This document shows positions 5,727 through 13,669 of a DNA stretch of 13,740 nucleotides, piece by piece (the stretch's first letter is position 1; each line of letters starts with the position of its first letter). This stretch comes from Bacteroidales bacterium (GTDB lineage: Bacteria > Bacteroidota > Bacteroidia > Bacteroidales > VadinHA17): positions 1 to 13,740 of the forward strand of contig PMNJ01000150.1 of assembly GCA_003162595.1 (NCBI GenBank), read 5' to 3'. Both the position numbers and the translations under genes were made by a program. The notes under the pieces are model-generated. The model had not been told where the DNA came from. It saw only the letters and a program-made list of their open reading frames with translations, and made no database searches.

Positions 5727-7673
5727 CTATTTAATCACAATCAGCTTTTCAACTGAGATATGTCCTTTACTATATACCCTGGTGAGGTAGATTCCCGACG
5801 GCAAGGACAGATTGGTCTTAATAGTGTTATCAGCCGAAGGTGAAGTAACAGTTTTAACAATTTCCCCATTAGGTGAAATAATTTCAACTTTATCAATATC
5901 AGAAGCTGAGGTGATCGTGATAATATCCTTTGCAGGGTTTGGATAGATCTTTGGCTTAATAACTTCATTCTTCGAAATATCATCAATAATATGAGAGCCA
6001 TGGTCAATAAGTACATATTGAACGGAATATTCAGGGGAATAGAATGTCACCGGCTGGGAGATTACGTCGGACCATGCTTTCAGTTCATCTATATTGTTTA
6101 TGGGCCCTCCTGTTATGTTGTCGGGTTGATGATCATTAACATAAACCTTTTGTGAAAAATCACCATTATCAGTCCCTCCGGTAAGACTATACATATAGTA
6201 TCGTTCCCCATAGCCAAAATCCTGAAGGTTTATTCTGACCATTTCATTTTTGGTTCCTTTATTAATTACAACCAGCCCTATTTCCCCAGACTTAAAAGAT
6301 GATGCATAGCAGATTATGTCAGGATCACCGGTAACACTTGAATTAAGCATGTGATCACCAAAAAACTTCTGGAAGTAATACATATAAAAGAATGCAGGCC
6401 TCGGGTTCCAGTTTGGAACGCCGGGTTCGTCGCGGTTATTGAAAATACCCTGATCATCCCCGTTAGAATAACCATTTGCCAGGTCCCACCTTGATGCCTG
6501 CCCATACTGCTGCATAATCAACTCCCCAAGCACAAGAGCAGCATGTATTCCATTTATATAAGAACACGCCTGTTTAGATCCTATTGCAAAAATGTTCCAT
6601 TCAGTAAGCGCCAGCGGCTTCATGTCAACATTGTAAGCAGCAGTATTCGATTTCAGAAACTCCATCATATTGATAGTTTCAGTTTGTCCGCTGTTAAGGA
6701 TCACTGCAGGAGTAGAATTTTCATTGTATGGAGTGTAATAACTATGGACTATGAAAAAATCAGCTTTGTTCCCGGCGCTGTTGAAGAAGCCCTGGTTCCA
6801 GGTTCTGTCGGGAAGATTAGATGAACTTGAGGCATCGTTCTGTAGAAGCTGAGCACCTATATAAATTATATGTCCTGTTTCCGCGGCAGCCTTTTTCATC
6901 GAATCAACAAAAATTTTAAAGTGCTCTCCATATAAAGCTCCCGAAATAATTTCCGGCTGTCCATCCTGGTTTGCAGCCATATTTATCCGGAAACCTGCCT
7001 GCCATGGACCGCCGCTCTCATTCCCAATCTCCCAGAATTTAGTGCGTCCGTTATCGTACCTGACCCAATCGGCGGCATAATGAGCTGCAGCAATTGCAGG
7101 TTTCGGCCCTGTGCCATATCTGGCATATCCATAGTTGACAGTGATGATCCCTGTGCTATTGGTCTGGGAAAGCATGGTGTAATAGTTGTCGAGAGAGAGA
7201 GTCCAGCTATCGGAATTTCTACCATACCAGTATCCGGCATCAACAAGGTTTCCATCTGCATCTGCAATCTTGGCCGGTGCATCAGAAGGAGGCTGGTTAT
7301 TAAGTGAGTTCCAAAAGAAGACGCTGCTAAGGTTTCCCCCCGGATAACGGATAATATTTGGTGAGAGCTTACTGACATTTGACAACAGATCAGGTTCCGT
7401 GACCATCTGGGTCATGTACGGATTTGCATTATTACCATATATATATTTTGAAACCTTAGCAATGGTGTCGGAATGGTCGACAGTTATTGTGACAGTAGGA
7501 TAAAAATCCATCTGTTTATGATCTTCGTAAGGAGGAATTACAGCAGTTTTCGGATGAAAATCTATCAGGAAACATCCCTGTGGATCCTGTGCTTTCAGTG
7601 GTAATAATGAAGAGAATACTGCCGTAAAAAGGATAAGAAAAAATCGATTTCTCGGGTTATCTGTTAATTGCAT
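5727..7673 (-). CDS. Secreted GH51-like (clan GH-A) glycoside hydrolase with T9SS C-terminal sorting domain
   Basis: 648 aa from the ATG at 7673. An in-frame TTG at 7685 would add 4 residues but is less likely. Numbering below counts from the TTG. A signal peptide covers about 14-32 (FFLILFTAVFSSLLPLKAQ). The catalytic barrel shows RYPGGN (113-118), then EIGNESGGPWQAG with N222-E223 as probable acid/base, and LALTEWN with E362 as probable nucleophile. These three blocks match the GH51 alpha-L-arabinofuranosidase pattern (RYPGGN, GNEMDGPWQ, DEWN, from memory). A beta-rich region (about 450-565) follows, then a T9SS type A tail (about 578-652) with YPNPAKD, ISPNGEIV and LPSGIYLTRV. The likely role is extracellular or cell-surface cleavage of arabinose-containing polysaccharide, though other clan GH-A specificities are possible. 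No SusC/SusD genes are nearby, so it stands alone. It is divergent from the TetR gene. Confidence 0.82.
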   Translation of the reverse strand: MQLTDNPRNRFFLILFTAVFSSLLPLKAQDPQGCFLIDFHPKTAVIPPYEDHKQMDFYPTVTITVDHSDTIAKVSKYIYGNNANPYMTQMVTEPDLLSNVSKLSPNIIRYPGGNLSSVFFWNSLNNQPPSDAPAKIADADGNLVDAGYWYGRNSDSWTLSLDNYYTMLSQTNSTGIITVNYGYARYGTGPKPAIAAAHYAADWVRYDNGRTKFWEIGNESGGPWQAGFRINMAANQDGQPEIISGALYGEHFKIFVDSMKKAAAETGHIIYIGAQLLQNDASSSSNLPDRTWNQGFFNSAGNKADFFIVHSYYTPYNENSTPAVILNSGQTETINMMEFLKSNTAAYNVDMKPLALTEWNIFAIGSKQACSYINGIHAALVLGELIMQQYGQASRWDLANGYSNGDDQGIFNNRDEPGVPNWNPRPAFFYMYYFQKFFGDHMLNSSVTGDPDIICYASSFKSGEIGLVVINKGTKNEMVRINLQDFGYGERYYMYSLTGGTDNGDFSQKVYVNDHQPDNITGGPINNIDELKAWSDVISQPVTFYSPEYSVQYVLIDHGSHIIDDISKNEVIKPKIYPNPAKDIITITSASDIDKVEIISPNGEIVKTVTSPSADNTIKTNLSLPSGIYLTRVYSKGHISVEKLIVIK

Positions 7674-7739
7674 GCCATGAATCAATTATGCGAATCTCTA
7701 AATTTTGCTGTAAGATATGTCAATTATTTTAAAAATTAT

Positions 7740-7770
7740 TTTGTAAAAATAAAAAGATACTATACTTTTG
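7740..7770 (+). promoter_or_regulatory. Promoter of the TetR/efflux operon
   Basis: TTTG (7740-7743), 19 nt, then TACTTTTG (7763-7770) fits the Bacteroidota consensus TTTG-N19-21-TAnnTTTG at every fixed position. Transcription should begin near 7776, about 36 nt before the tetR ATG. The predicted operators overlap its downstream half. Confidence 0.72.
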
Positions 7771-7809
7771 ACCATTCGGTTAAACCTATTAGTTAAACCA
7801 ACAGGTTAA
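7768..7809 (+). promoter_or_regulatory. Two TetR-type operators, 26 bp apart, overlapping the promoter
   Basis: Two 16-bp dyads share the design TTAACC-N4-GGTTAA with one mismatch each: TTGACCATTCGGTTAA (7768-7783) and TAAACCAACAGGTTAA (7794-7809). Their centres are 26 bp apart. Between them lies a further half-site, so GTTAAA recurs at 7779, 7792 and 7805 with an exact 13-bp period. The first dyad covers the end of the -7 box and the start site; the second ends 2 bp before the tetR ATG. This is a strong candidate for autoregulation by the adjacent TetR protein. Confidence 0.72.
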
Positions 7810-7811
7810 AT

Positions 7812-8423
7812 ATGAGCGAGAATGAAAAAATGACTGAGGAAAAAATCTTTGAAGCTGCAACAATAGTCTTTGAAGAGGAAGGCCTGTCCGGTGCCCGGAT
7901 GCAGAGTATTGCTGATCGTGCAGGAATAAATAAAGCATTGCTTCATTATTATTTCAGGACAAAAGATCACCTTTTTGAGGCTGTCTTTACCAAACTGGCA
8001 AAGAAAATGTTCATGAAATTCAATCCAATATTTGAAAATAATCTTTCACTGGAAGAAAAAATAAGATTCTTCTTTAAGGAGCATATCAGCTTCATGCAAC
8101 AAAATCCAAAACTCCCCGGGTTTATTCTGAACGAAATAAATCATAATCCGCAAAGAATACAGAAGCTTATTAAAAATATAGAATTTAAAAACTTATGGCT
8201 CAAGATATTGGAACAGCATAAAGATGAATTATATAAGTACAATATAACAGAAGAAACATTGCCGCAGATAATGACTACCATTGCTTCATTAAGTGTTTTC
8301 CCGTTTGCTGCAAAAGGAATTCTTGAGGTTATTTTTGAAAATATGGGAGTCGATTTTGATAAATTCATAGAATTGAGAAAGAATTTCGCTGCCGATTTTG
8401 TTATAAAAGCAATAACCAAATGA
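7812..8423 (+). CDS. TetR/AcrR-family transcriptional regulator
   Basis: 203 aa, typical length. The N-terminal DNA-binding domain shows KIFEAATIVFEEEGLSGARM followed by the helix-turn-helix QSIADRAGINKALLHYYFRT and KDHLFEAVF, the classic TetR block (residues about 9-57). The remaining 145 residues form the variable, helical ligand-binding and dimerisation domain. It is the first gene of the exporter operon and sits directly downstream of paired dyad operators, so it probably represses itself and the exporter until a substrate binds. The ATG at 7812 is chosen because it follows the promoter and operators at a sensible distance. An alternative in-frame ATG (codon 7) would still keep the whole domain. 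The ybhGFSR-type exporters of E. coli are likewise linked to a TetR regulator (CecR/YbiH). Confidence 0.93.
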   Translation: MSENEKMTEEKIFEAATIVFEEEGLSGARMQSIADRAGINKALLHYYFRTKDHLFEAVFTKLAKKMFMKFNPIFENNLSLEEKIRFFFKEHISFMQQNPKLPGFILNEINHNPQRIQKLIKNIEFKNLWLKILEQHKDELYKYNITEETLPQIMTTIASLSVFPFAAKGILEVIFENMGVDFDKFIELRKNFAADFVIKAITK

Positions 8424-8424
8424 G

Positions 8425-8454
8425 AAGTGCCCGGAGCGCCTTAAGTGCCTGGAG
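8425..8454. repeat. Two-copy 18-bp direct repeat between tetR and tolC
   Basis: AAGTGCCCGGAG (8425-8436) recurs as AAGTGCCTGGAG (8443-8454), 11 of 12 bases identical, period 18. It fills most of the 55-bp spacer between tetR and the TolC gene. It belongs to a low-complexity intergenic repeat type and has no evident regulatory role. Confidence 0.55.
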
Positions 8455-8478
8455 TTAAAAAGTATAAAATTAACATAA

Positions 8479-9777
8479 ATGAAAAAAATAGTATTGATAT
8501 TGCTGATAGCAATCAGTCTGGGACCTAATAGATTACAAGCCCAGAGAATTCTTACCCTGAAGGATTGTTATGACCATGCCATGACTTCCAATGCTCTGGC
8601 AGGTGAGAAAACAGGTTATTCAGATATTTCAAAACTTAAAGATGAAAATCTGGTCAGGGGATGGCTTCCGACACTTGACGCGAACGGCAGTTTAGTTTAT
8701 AATTCATCTGTTATTGATCTGAGTGGGGTACTTGGATCATTACCGATACCAGGGATTGCGAATGCCATAAAGCCTCTCCCGCATGAACAGTACAAAATCA
8801 CCCTTGATATTAACCAGGTTATTTACGATGGCGGAGCAATAAAAGGAGCAAGAGAACTTGAAAAAGCTGACCTGAGTGTAAATCAGAAGCAGACTGAGAC
8901 AGATATGTATAAGCTCCGCGGTGAGATTAACAATTACTATTTCAACCTGTTGCTGCTTGCCAGACAGAAAGAGCTTTTAAATACTTATCTTGAAATAATT
9001 GAAAAGCAAATTTCTTCCATGCAATCAGGAATAAACAATGGTGTTATAATAAAATCTGATATTGATATACTGACATCGGAAAAGATAAATATTCAGCAGG
9101 AACTTGCTGAAAATGAGATCAGAAAAACCTCATTTATAAAAGTATTATCGAACCTTACTGGTCTTGAAATTGACACAACAACAATATTCATTGTGCCTGC
9201 GCCTAAAGATGAATTATCTAATGAATTACTGCGTCCCGAGTTACAGCTCTTCGATCTGAGAAAGGGACAGCTTGGAGCCGGATTGAAGGTCATTGAAAGC
9301 AGCAGAATGCCAAAAGCTTTCGGATTTGCCACTTTTGGATATGGTAATCCTCCCGGCAGCAATTTCTTTAAAAATGAGTTTGCTCCGTATTATGTTGTAG
9401 GAGCCACTCTCAAATGGAACATTTTCGACTGGAACAAATCCAAAAACGAAAAACAAGTAATTTCATTTCAACAAAGTTTAATCGAAAACAGGAAAAAAGA
9501 CCTGACTGACAATCTAAATCGGCTCCTGGTATCAAAAAATGCTGAAATAATAAGCCTTAAAGACTTGATTGACAGGGATAATGAACTGATAGCTCTCAGG
9601 AAAAAGATTACCGCTTCATCAAAATCGCAATATCAAAACGGAACTGTAACGGCAACAGAATACCTGAACCAGCTTAATTCTGAACGTCAGGCTCTGATAA
9701 ATAATGAGATCCATAAAATAAATCTTTCGATGGCGATGATTGAATATCTGAATATAAGCGGAAAAGAAATAGAATAG
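8479..9777 (+). CDS. TolC-family outer-membrane efflux protein of the ABC-2 exporter
   Basis: 432 aa outer-membrane channel. A signal peptide is visible (MKKIVLILLIAISLGP, cut near LQA-Q). The mature start ILTLKDCYDHAMTSNALAGE is the usual family opening. The segment ITLDINQVIYDGGAIKGARE resembles the beta-barrel strand and turn of OEP proteins, and its second-half counterpart is YVVGATLKWNIFDWNKSKNE. Long Q/K/N-rich helices lie between. It is co-directional with tetR (55 bp downstream of it) and precedes the adaptor, so all envelope layers of the exporter are encoded together, unlike in E. coli, where TolC is encoded elsewhere. It is only distantly similar to the TolC homologue at 1118-2437. 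Confidence 0.9.
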   Translation: MKKIVLILLIAISLGPNRLQAQRILTLKDCYDHAMTSNALAGEKTGYSDISKLKDENLVRGWLPTLDANGSLVYNSSVIDLSGVLGSLPIPGIANAIKPLPHEQYKITLDINQVIYDGGAIKGARELEKADLSVNQKQTETDMYKLRGEINNYYFNLLLLARQKELLNTYLEIIEKQISSMQSGINNGVIIKSDIDILTSEKINIQQELAENEIRKTSFIKVLSNLTGLEIDTTTIFIVPAPKDELSNELLRPELQLFDLRKGQLGAGLKVIESSRMPKAFGFATFGYGNPPGSNFFKNEFAPYYVVGATLKWNIFDWNKSKNEKQVISFQQSLIENRKKDLTDNLNRLLVSKNAEIISLKDLIDRDNELIALRKKITASSKSQYQNGTVTATEYLNQLNSERQALINNEIHKINLSMAMIEYLNISGKEIE

Positions 9778-9803
9778 CCCCTATGTGATGGCATACCACC
9801 CAA

Positions 9804-9819
9804 CCCCCCTTTAAGGGGG
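9804..9819. repeat. GC-rich hairpin CCCCCTTTAAGGGGG between the channel and adaptor genes
   Basis: CCCCC-TTTAA-GGGGG (9805-9819) is a near-perfect palindrome, preceded by CCCAA and followed by CAGGGGGC. It lies in the 69-bp spacer inside the operon. From memory, CCCC-TTTAA-GGGG hairpins are common dispersed intergenic repeats in Bacteroidota. There is no T-tract after it, so full termination is unlikely. It may stabilise the upstream message or slightly lower downstream expression. Confidence 0.6.
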
Positions 9820-9846
9820 CAGGGGGCAAAAGAAGAAAACAAACCA

Positions 9847-10764
9847 ATGAAAAACAAACATAATAACAACATGAAAACCAGATCATTAATAATAATTGCC
9901 GCCGTTCTTTTAGCCGGTTGCAAAAACAAAGCCGACAAAGCCGATGCATTCGGGAATTTTGAAGCAACAGAAGTGATTATTTCCGCTGAAACGAACGGAA
10001 AGATCCTGCAGTTTGATCCTACAGAGGGAACTCATATAGAAAAAAATGGAATAATTGCTGTGGTTGACACAACCATTCTGCGTCTCCAGGCAGATGAGAT
10101 AGACGCCGGTATGAACAGTGTCAAAACTACCTTAATTTCGATTAATGCCCAGAATGATATCCTTAAGCAGCAGATAGAAAATATAAATATTAATATTTCA
10201 AGATTTGGAAAAATGCTTAAAGATGATGCCACCACTCAAAAACAATATGACGATCTCACCGGACAGGTTGCTGTTATACAAAAACAGATTGCGGCAAATA
10301 ACACCCAAAAAACCACAGTGGCTGCAGAACTTTCGGTATATGAATCGAAAAAAGCCACCCTTAATGACCAGATAAAAAGATGCTACGTTAAGAGCCCTCT
10401 GAAAGGAACCATCATAGAAAAATATGCGGAAGCCGGGGAGATAACTGCAGCCGGCAAGCCTCTTGTCAAAATAGCAGATCTTTCGATAATTAAACTTAAA
10501 GTTTTTGTAAGTGGGGCGGACCTGGAAAAAATAAAAATCGGCCATTCATGCACAGCAAGAATTGATAAAGGAGAGAAAGGATTCATCTCCTTCCCGGGAA
10601 CAATCAGTTTCATCTCGGATAAAGCGGAGTTCACACCTAAAATCATTCAGACAAAAGAGGATAGGGTCATACTTGTTTATGCAGTCAAAATCGATGTAAT
10701 AAATGATGGCACTCTTAAATCAGGGATGCCGGGAGAAGCGCTTTTTACAGCTGAAAAAAAATAA
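9847..10764 (+). CDS. YbhG-like lipoprotein adaptor subunit (HlyD/MFP family)
   Basis: 305 aa periplasmic adaptor joining the ABC-2 pump to the TolC channel. A lipobox LLAGC near the N-terminus predicts a lipid anchor on the Cys, so it would be membrane-tethered without a transmembrane helix. An internal ATG at 9871 (MKTRSLIIIAAVLLAGC) gives a more typical lipoprotein signal and may be the true start. Domains in order: first lipoyl half (VIISAETNGKILQFDPTEGT), a coiled coil (about residues 80-175) with DDATTQKQYDDLTGQ near its tip, second lipoyl half (VKSPLKGTIIEKYAEAGEI), and a beta-barrel ending in SGMPGEALF. The segment DKAEFTPKIIQTKEDRV is a signature I associate with YbhG-type adaptors. 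It is followed after 4 bp by the first ATPase gene. Confidence 0.9.
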   Translation: MKNKHNNNMKTRSLIIIAAVLLAGCKNKADKADAFGNFEATEVIISAETNGKILQFDPTEGTHIEKNGIIAVVDTTILRLQADEIDAGMNSVKTTLISINAQNDILKQQIENININISRFGKMLKDDATTQKQYDDLTGQVAVIQKQIAANNTQKTTVAAELSVYESKKATLNDQIKRCYVKSPLKGTIIEKYAEAGEITAAGKPLVKIADLSIIKLKVFVSGADLEKIKIGHSCTARIDKGEKGFISFPGTISFISDKAEFTPKIIQTKEDRVILVYAVKIDVINDGTLKSGMPGEALFTAEKK

Positions 10765-10768
10765 TCAG

Positions 10769-11689
10769 ATGAAAAAAGTGATTGAATCATCGGGCGTAAC
10801 TAAATCGTTTGGATCTACTCAGGCGCTTGATGACATAACCTTTTCGGTTAATGAATCTGAAATATTTGGCTTTATCGGTCCCGACGGAGCTGGAAAAACT
10901 ACTCTGTTCAGGATTATAACCACTCTTCTGGTCCCCGATAAAGGTAATATGAAAGTCCTTGGAATGGATAGCGTATCTGATTATAAAGAACTCAGGAAAA
11001 ACATAGGATATATGCCCGGAAGATTCAGCCTTTACCAGGATCTTTCAGTCGAAGAAAATCTTAATTTCTATGCCACGGTATTCGGAACCAATGTCGAAGA
11101 AAACTACGAACTTATTTCTGATATCTACTCTCACATAGAACCCTTTAAAAAGCGGCTTGCAGGAGAGCTTTCAGGGGGAATGAAACAAAAACTTGCTCTG
11201 TCATGTGCCCTGATTCATAAACCCAGGCTTCTTATTCTCGATGAACCTACGACAGGCGTTGATGCTGTTTCCAGATCTGAATTCTGGGACATGCTCGGCA
11301 AATTGCACAGGTATAATATAACAATAGTTGTTTCAACACCATATATGGATGAAGCCATCAGATGCGACAGGGTGGCCCTGATACAGGACGGGAAATTACT
11401 TTCTGTTGATACACCCCAAAATATAAGGGCGGGTTTCAGCAGAAAACTATTTACTGTAAAATCAGCTGAAAAATACAAGCTTTTAAAAATGCTAAGAAAA
11501 AATCAGGAGGTATTGACAGTATATCCATTTGGCGACTCGATGCATGTGACGTTAAAGAATGATTCATCTGAAAAATCGGTATCAGATTGCCTTTCCAGAG
11601 AAGGAATAAAAGATGCTGTTATACGGGAAGCCGAGGCGGGAATAGAAGACAGGTTTCTTGAACTTATGGAAAATGGCATAAAGGCATAA
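10769..11689 (+). CDS. ABC transporter ATPase with degenerate Q- and H-loops (YbhF N-half-like)
   Basis: 306 aa nucleotide-binding subunit. Walker A is GPDGAGKTT (37-45), the signature LSGGM (134-138) is canonical, and Walker B LLILDEP (154-160) keeps the catalytic Glu159. Two key positions are not standard: the Q-loop glutamine is replaced by Gly84 (GYMPGRFSLYQDL), and the H-loop histidine by Pro191 (STPYMDEA). An extra C-terminal region of about 75 residues follows the ATPase core, longer than in the partner subunit. The ATG at 10769 starts 4 bp after the adaptor stop. An in-frame ATG at 10703 would add 22 non-conserved residues inside the adaptor gene and was rejected. The protein corresponds to the first half of fused YbhF-type ATPases and should pair with the product of 11784-12509. 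Confidence 0.92.
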   Translation: MKKVIESSGVTKSFGSTQALDDITFSVNESEIFGFIGPDGAGKTTLFRIITTLLVPDKGNMKVLGMDSVSDYKELRKNIGYMPGRFSLYQDLSVEENLNFYATVFGTNVEENYELISDIYSHIEPFKKRLAGELSGGMKQKLALSCALIHKPRLLILDEPTTGVDAVSRSEFWDMLGKLHRYNITIVVSTPYMDEAIRCDRVALIQDGKLLSVDTPQNIRAGFSRKLFTVKSAEKYKLLKMLRKNQEVLTVYPFGDSMHVTLKNDSSEKSVSDCLSREGIKDAVIREAEAGIEDRFLELMENGIKA

Positions 11690-11692
11690 TGA

Positions 11693-11727
11693 CTCAGGGC
11701 AGAGGGCTCAGAGTACAAGACAGAGCA
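11693..11727. repeat. Short degenerate CTCAG(A/G)G repeat between the two ATPase genes
   Basis: CTCAGGGCAGA (11693-11703), CTCAGAGTACA (11707-11717) and CAGAGCACA (11721-11729) form a degenerate purine-rich repeat in the 94-bp spacer. The rest of the spacer is A/T-rich and ends at the second ATPase ATG. No promoter matching the Bacteroidota pattern is evident there, so the genes are probably still cotranscribed. Confidence 0.45.
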
Positions 11728-11783
11728 CAAAATTCATTGTAAGGTTTTAAAAATATAAAAGAATACCATAAGGATACAAACAG

Positions 11784-12509
11784 ATGAATGAGAAGGTGAT
11801 ATATGTTAAGAACCTGGTAAAGAAGTTTGGCAGCTTTGTCGCTAACGATAATCTTAGCTTTGAGGTTTATGCAGGTGAGATTTTCGGTTTTCTTGGTGCC
11901 AATGGCGCTGGAAAAACCACCACCATACGTATTCTTTCAGGCCTTTCAAAACCTACATCGGGAGAGGTTAATGTTGCAGGATATGACGCCTACAGACAGT
12001 CAGAACTAATAAAAAAGAATATTGGGTACATGTGTCAAAAATTCTCGCTGTATGAAGATCTCACAGTAAAAGAAAACATTGTTTTATATGGTGGAATTTA
12101 TGGAATGAGCAAATCCCTCATCGGAGAAAGGCTAGTCAATCTTCTTGAAAAACTTCACTTTCAGAAAGATGAGAACAGGATGATATCTGATCTTCCACTC
12201 GGACTCAGACAAAAACTGGCTTTTTCGGTTGCATTATTACACGAACCAAAAATCGTATTCCTTGATGAACCAACGGGAGGCGTAGATCCAATTACAAGGA
12301 GACAGTTTTGGGAAACAATTTATGAAACTGCTTCAAGGGGGATAACTGTTTTCGTTACGACACATTATATGGATGAGGCAGAATATTGCGACAGAATATC
12401 AATAATGAATGAAGGGAAAATTGTAGCCCTGGATACACCTGAAAATTTAAAAAAACAATATGATGCTGCTTCAGTTGAGGAGGTGTTCATTAAAATAGCG
12501 AGACCATGA
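11784..12509 (+). CDS. ABC transporter ATPase with degenerate signature motif (YbhF C-half-like)
   Basis: 241 aa nucleotide-binding subunit. Walker A is GANGAGKTT (38-46), the Q-loop Gln85 is present (GYMCQKFSLYEDL), Walker B is VFLDEP (158-163) with Glu162, and the H-loop His194 is present (TTHYMDEAEYCD). The signature is LPLGL (137-141) instead of LSGGQ. This is the mirror image of the defects in the partner ATPase, so in a head-to-tail heterodimer this protein's Walker A/B, Gln and His would face the partner's intact LSGGM, making one competent site and one degenerate site. It overlaps the permease start by ATGA (4 bp), implying coupled translation. In E. coli YbhF the two ATPase halves are one polypeptide; here they are separate genes 94 bp apart. 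Confidence 0.92.
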   Translation: MNEKVIYVKNLVKKFGSFVANDNLSFEVYAGEIFGFLGANGAGKTTTIRILSGLSKPTSGEVNVAGYDAYRQSELIKKNIGYMCQKFSLYEDLTVKENIVLYGGIYGMSKSLIGERLVNLLEKLHFQKDENRMISDLPLGLRQKLAFSVALLHEPKIVFLDEPTGGVDPITRRQFWETIYETASRGITVFVTTHYMDEAEYCDRISIMNEGKIVALDTPENLKKQYDAASVEEVFIKIARP

Positions 12510-13615
12510 AACGATTCCTGGGTTTTGTAAAAAAAGAATTCCTGCATATTTTCAGGGATTACCGCACACTTTTTATCCTTTTCGGAATACCGGCAGCCCA
12601 GATTCTTATCTTTGGTTATGCTGTGAGCACTGATATTAAAAATGCAGGTGTTGCCGTATTGGATTTATCGCATGATGAAATAACAGAGAAACTGACAGAC
12701 AAAATTTTCTCCTCGGGTTTCTTTAAAAGGACAGAGACCCTTCTGAATTATAGTGACATTGACAAGCTCTTTAAAAAAGGCAAAACCAAAGCTGTAATTG
12801 TTTACGAAAATGATTTCGGTAAAAAGCTGATCAGCGAAGGTAAAGCATCGCTCAGCATCATTTCTGACGGTTCCGAACCCAATACCGCCACTCTTATAAC
12901 AAATTATACAACATCCATAGTGAATGACTTCAACAGGGAGTCAGCAGGACCAGGTATAAATAACGCTATCAGGATAAACCCTGAAGTAAAAATGCTTTAT
13001 AACCCCGCTCTGAAAAGTCATTTCATGTTTGTCCCGGGAGTTATAACCTTAATTCTTATATTGATTTGTGCATTGATGACATCAGTTACAATAACAAGAG
13101 AAAAAGAGTTTGGGACAATGGAGGTTTTGCTGGTTTCACCTCTTCGTCCCATCCAGATAATCCTGGGAAAAGTGATGCCTTATTTCTTCCTTTCATTTGT
13201 AAATGTTCTCCTGATTCTCATGCTGTCGTGGTTAGTTTTCGGACTTCCGGTGAAAGGAAGCATTATACTTCTGCTTGCTGAATGCATGCTCTACATTCTG
13301 ATGAGTTTAACCCTTGGAATCCTCATTTCAACAGTATCCAAGACGATGCAGCAGGCAATCTTTATTTCCCTCATAGGATTGATGCTGCCAACCGTATTAC
13401 TCTCAGGTTTTATTTACCCGATAGAGAACATGCCAAAAATATATGATTATGTAAGTTCAGTTCTGCCCCCGAGATATTTTATTGTAATTATTAAGAACAT
13501 AATGATAAAGGGGACAGGATTCATATATATCTGGAAAGAGACACTTATTCTGACAGTTATGACATTGGTTTTTATAAGCCTCAGTGTCAGAAACTTTAAG
13601 ATAAGGCTCGAATAA
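12506..13615 (+). CDS. ABC-2 type permease (YbhS/YbhR-like)
   Basis: 369 aa inner-membrane permease of the exporter. An N-terminal cytoplasmic segment (KKEFLHIFRDYRTLFILFGI) leads into helix 1 (about 21-42). A large periplasmic domain follows (about 43-172), as in the ABC2_membrane_3 type. Five more helices occupy about 173-368. The conserved cytoplasmic coupling segment TREKEFGTMEVLLVSPLRP follows helix 2, and SGFIYPIENMP and LPPRYFIVIIKNIMIKG near the end are typical of this family. The start overlaps the ATPase stop by 4 bp. A second permease appears to begin at 13726, so the exporter would have a permease heterodimer like YbhS/YbhR. Substrate is unknown; relatives handle drugs or cations. 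Confidence 0.92.
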   Translation: MKRFLGFVKKEFLHIFRDYRTLFILFGIPAAQILIFGYAVSTDIKNAGVAVLDLSHDEITEKLTDKIFSSGFFKRTETLLNYSDIDKLFKKGKTKAVIVYENDFGKKLISEGKASLSIISDGSEPNTATLITNYTTSIVNDFNRESAGPGINNAIRINPEVKMLYNPALKSHFMFVPGVITLILILICALMTSVTITREKEFGTMEVLLVSPLRPIQIILGKVMPYFFLSFVNVLLILMLSWLVFGLPVKGSIILLLAECMLYILMSLTLGILISTVSKTMQQAIFISLIGLMLPTVLLSGFIYPIENMPKIYDYVSSVLPPRYFIVIIKNIMIKGTGFIYIWKETLILTVMTLVFISLSVRNFKIRLE

Positions 13616-13618
13616 ATT

Positions 13619-13669
13619 GAAGAGGAGAAGAGGAGATGGGGTGAATAGGTGAAAAATCGCATATCGCAC
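13619..13669. repeat. Short tandem repeats after the first permease gene
   Basis: GAAGAGGA is repeated back to back (13619-13634), then ATCGCAT/ATCGCAC follows with a 7-bp period (13656-13669). These fill the left half of the 110-bp spacer before the next gene; the right half is A-rich and purine-rich. No terminator hairpin is seen, consistent with the operon continuing. Confidence 0.5.

Noticed and set aside
6543..7378. Several 75-131-aa frames in other frames of the hydrolase gene
   Set aside because: All overlap a gene with catalytic motifs and a sorting tail; none shows a signal, motif or independent context.
7674..7685. TTG start adding four residues to the hydrolase
   Set aside because: The ATG at 7673 gives a normal signal peptide and needs no rare start codon.
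8425..8454. CRISPR-like repeat
   Set aside because: Only two short copies with a 6-bp gap; no spacer structure and no cas genes.
9798..9830. Intrinsic terminator inside the exporter operon
   Set aside because: The hairpin is strong but no T-tract follows, and the genes on both sides belong to one exporter.
10703..10768. Upstream in-frame extension of the first ATPase gene
   Set aside because: It overlaps the end of the adaptor gene by 62 bp and encodes 22 residues without family character; the ATG at 10769 gives the normal ATPase N-terminus.
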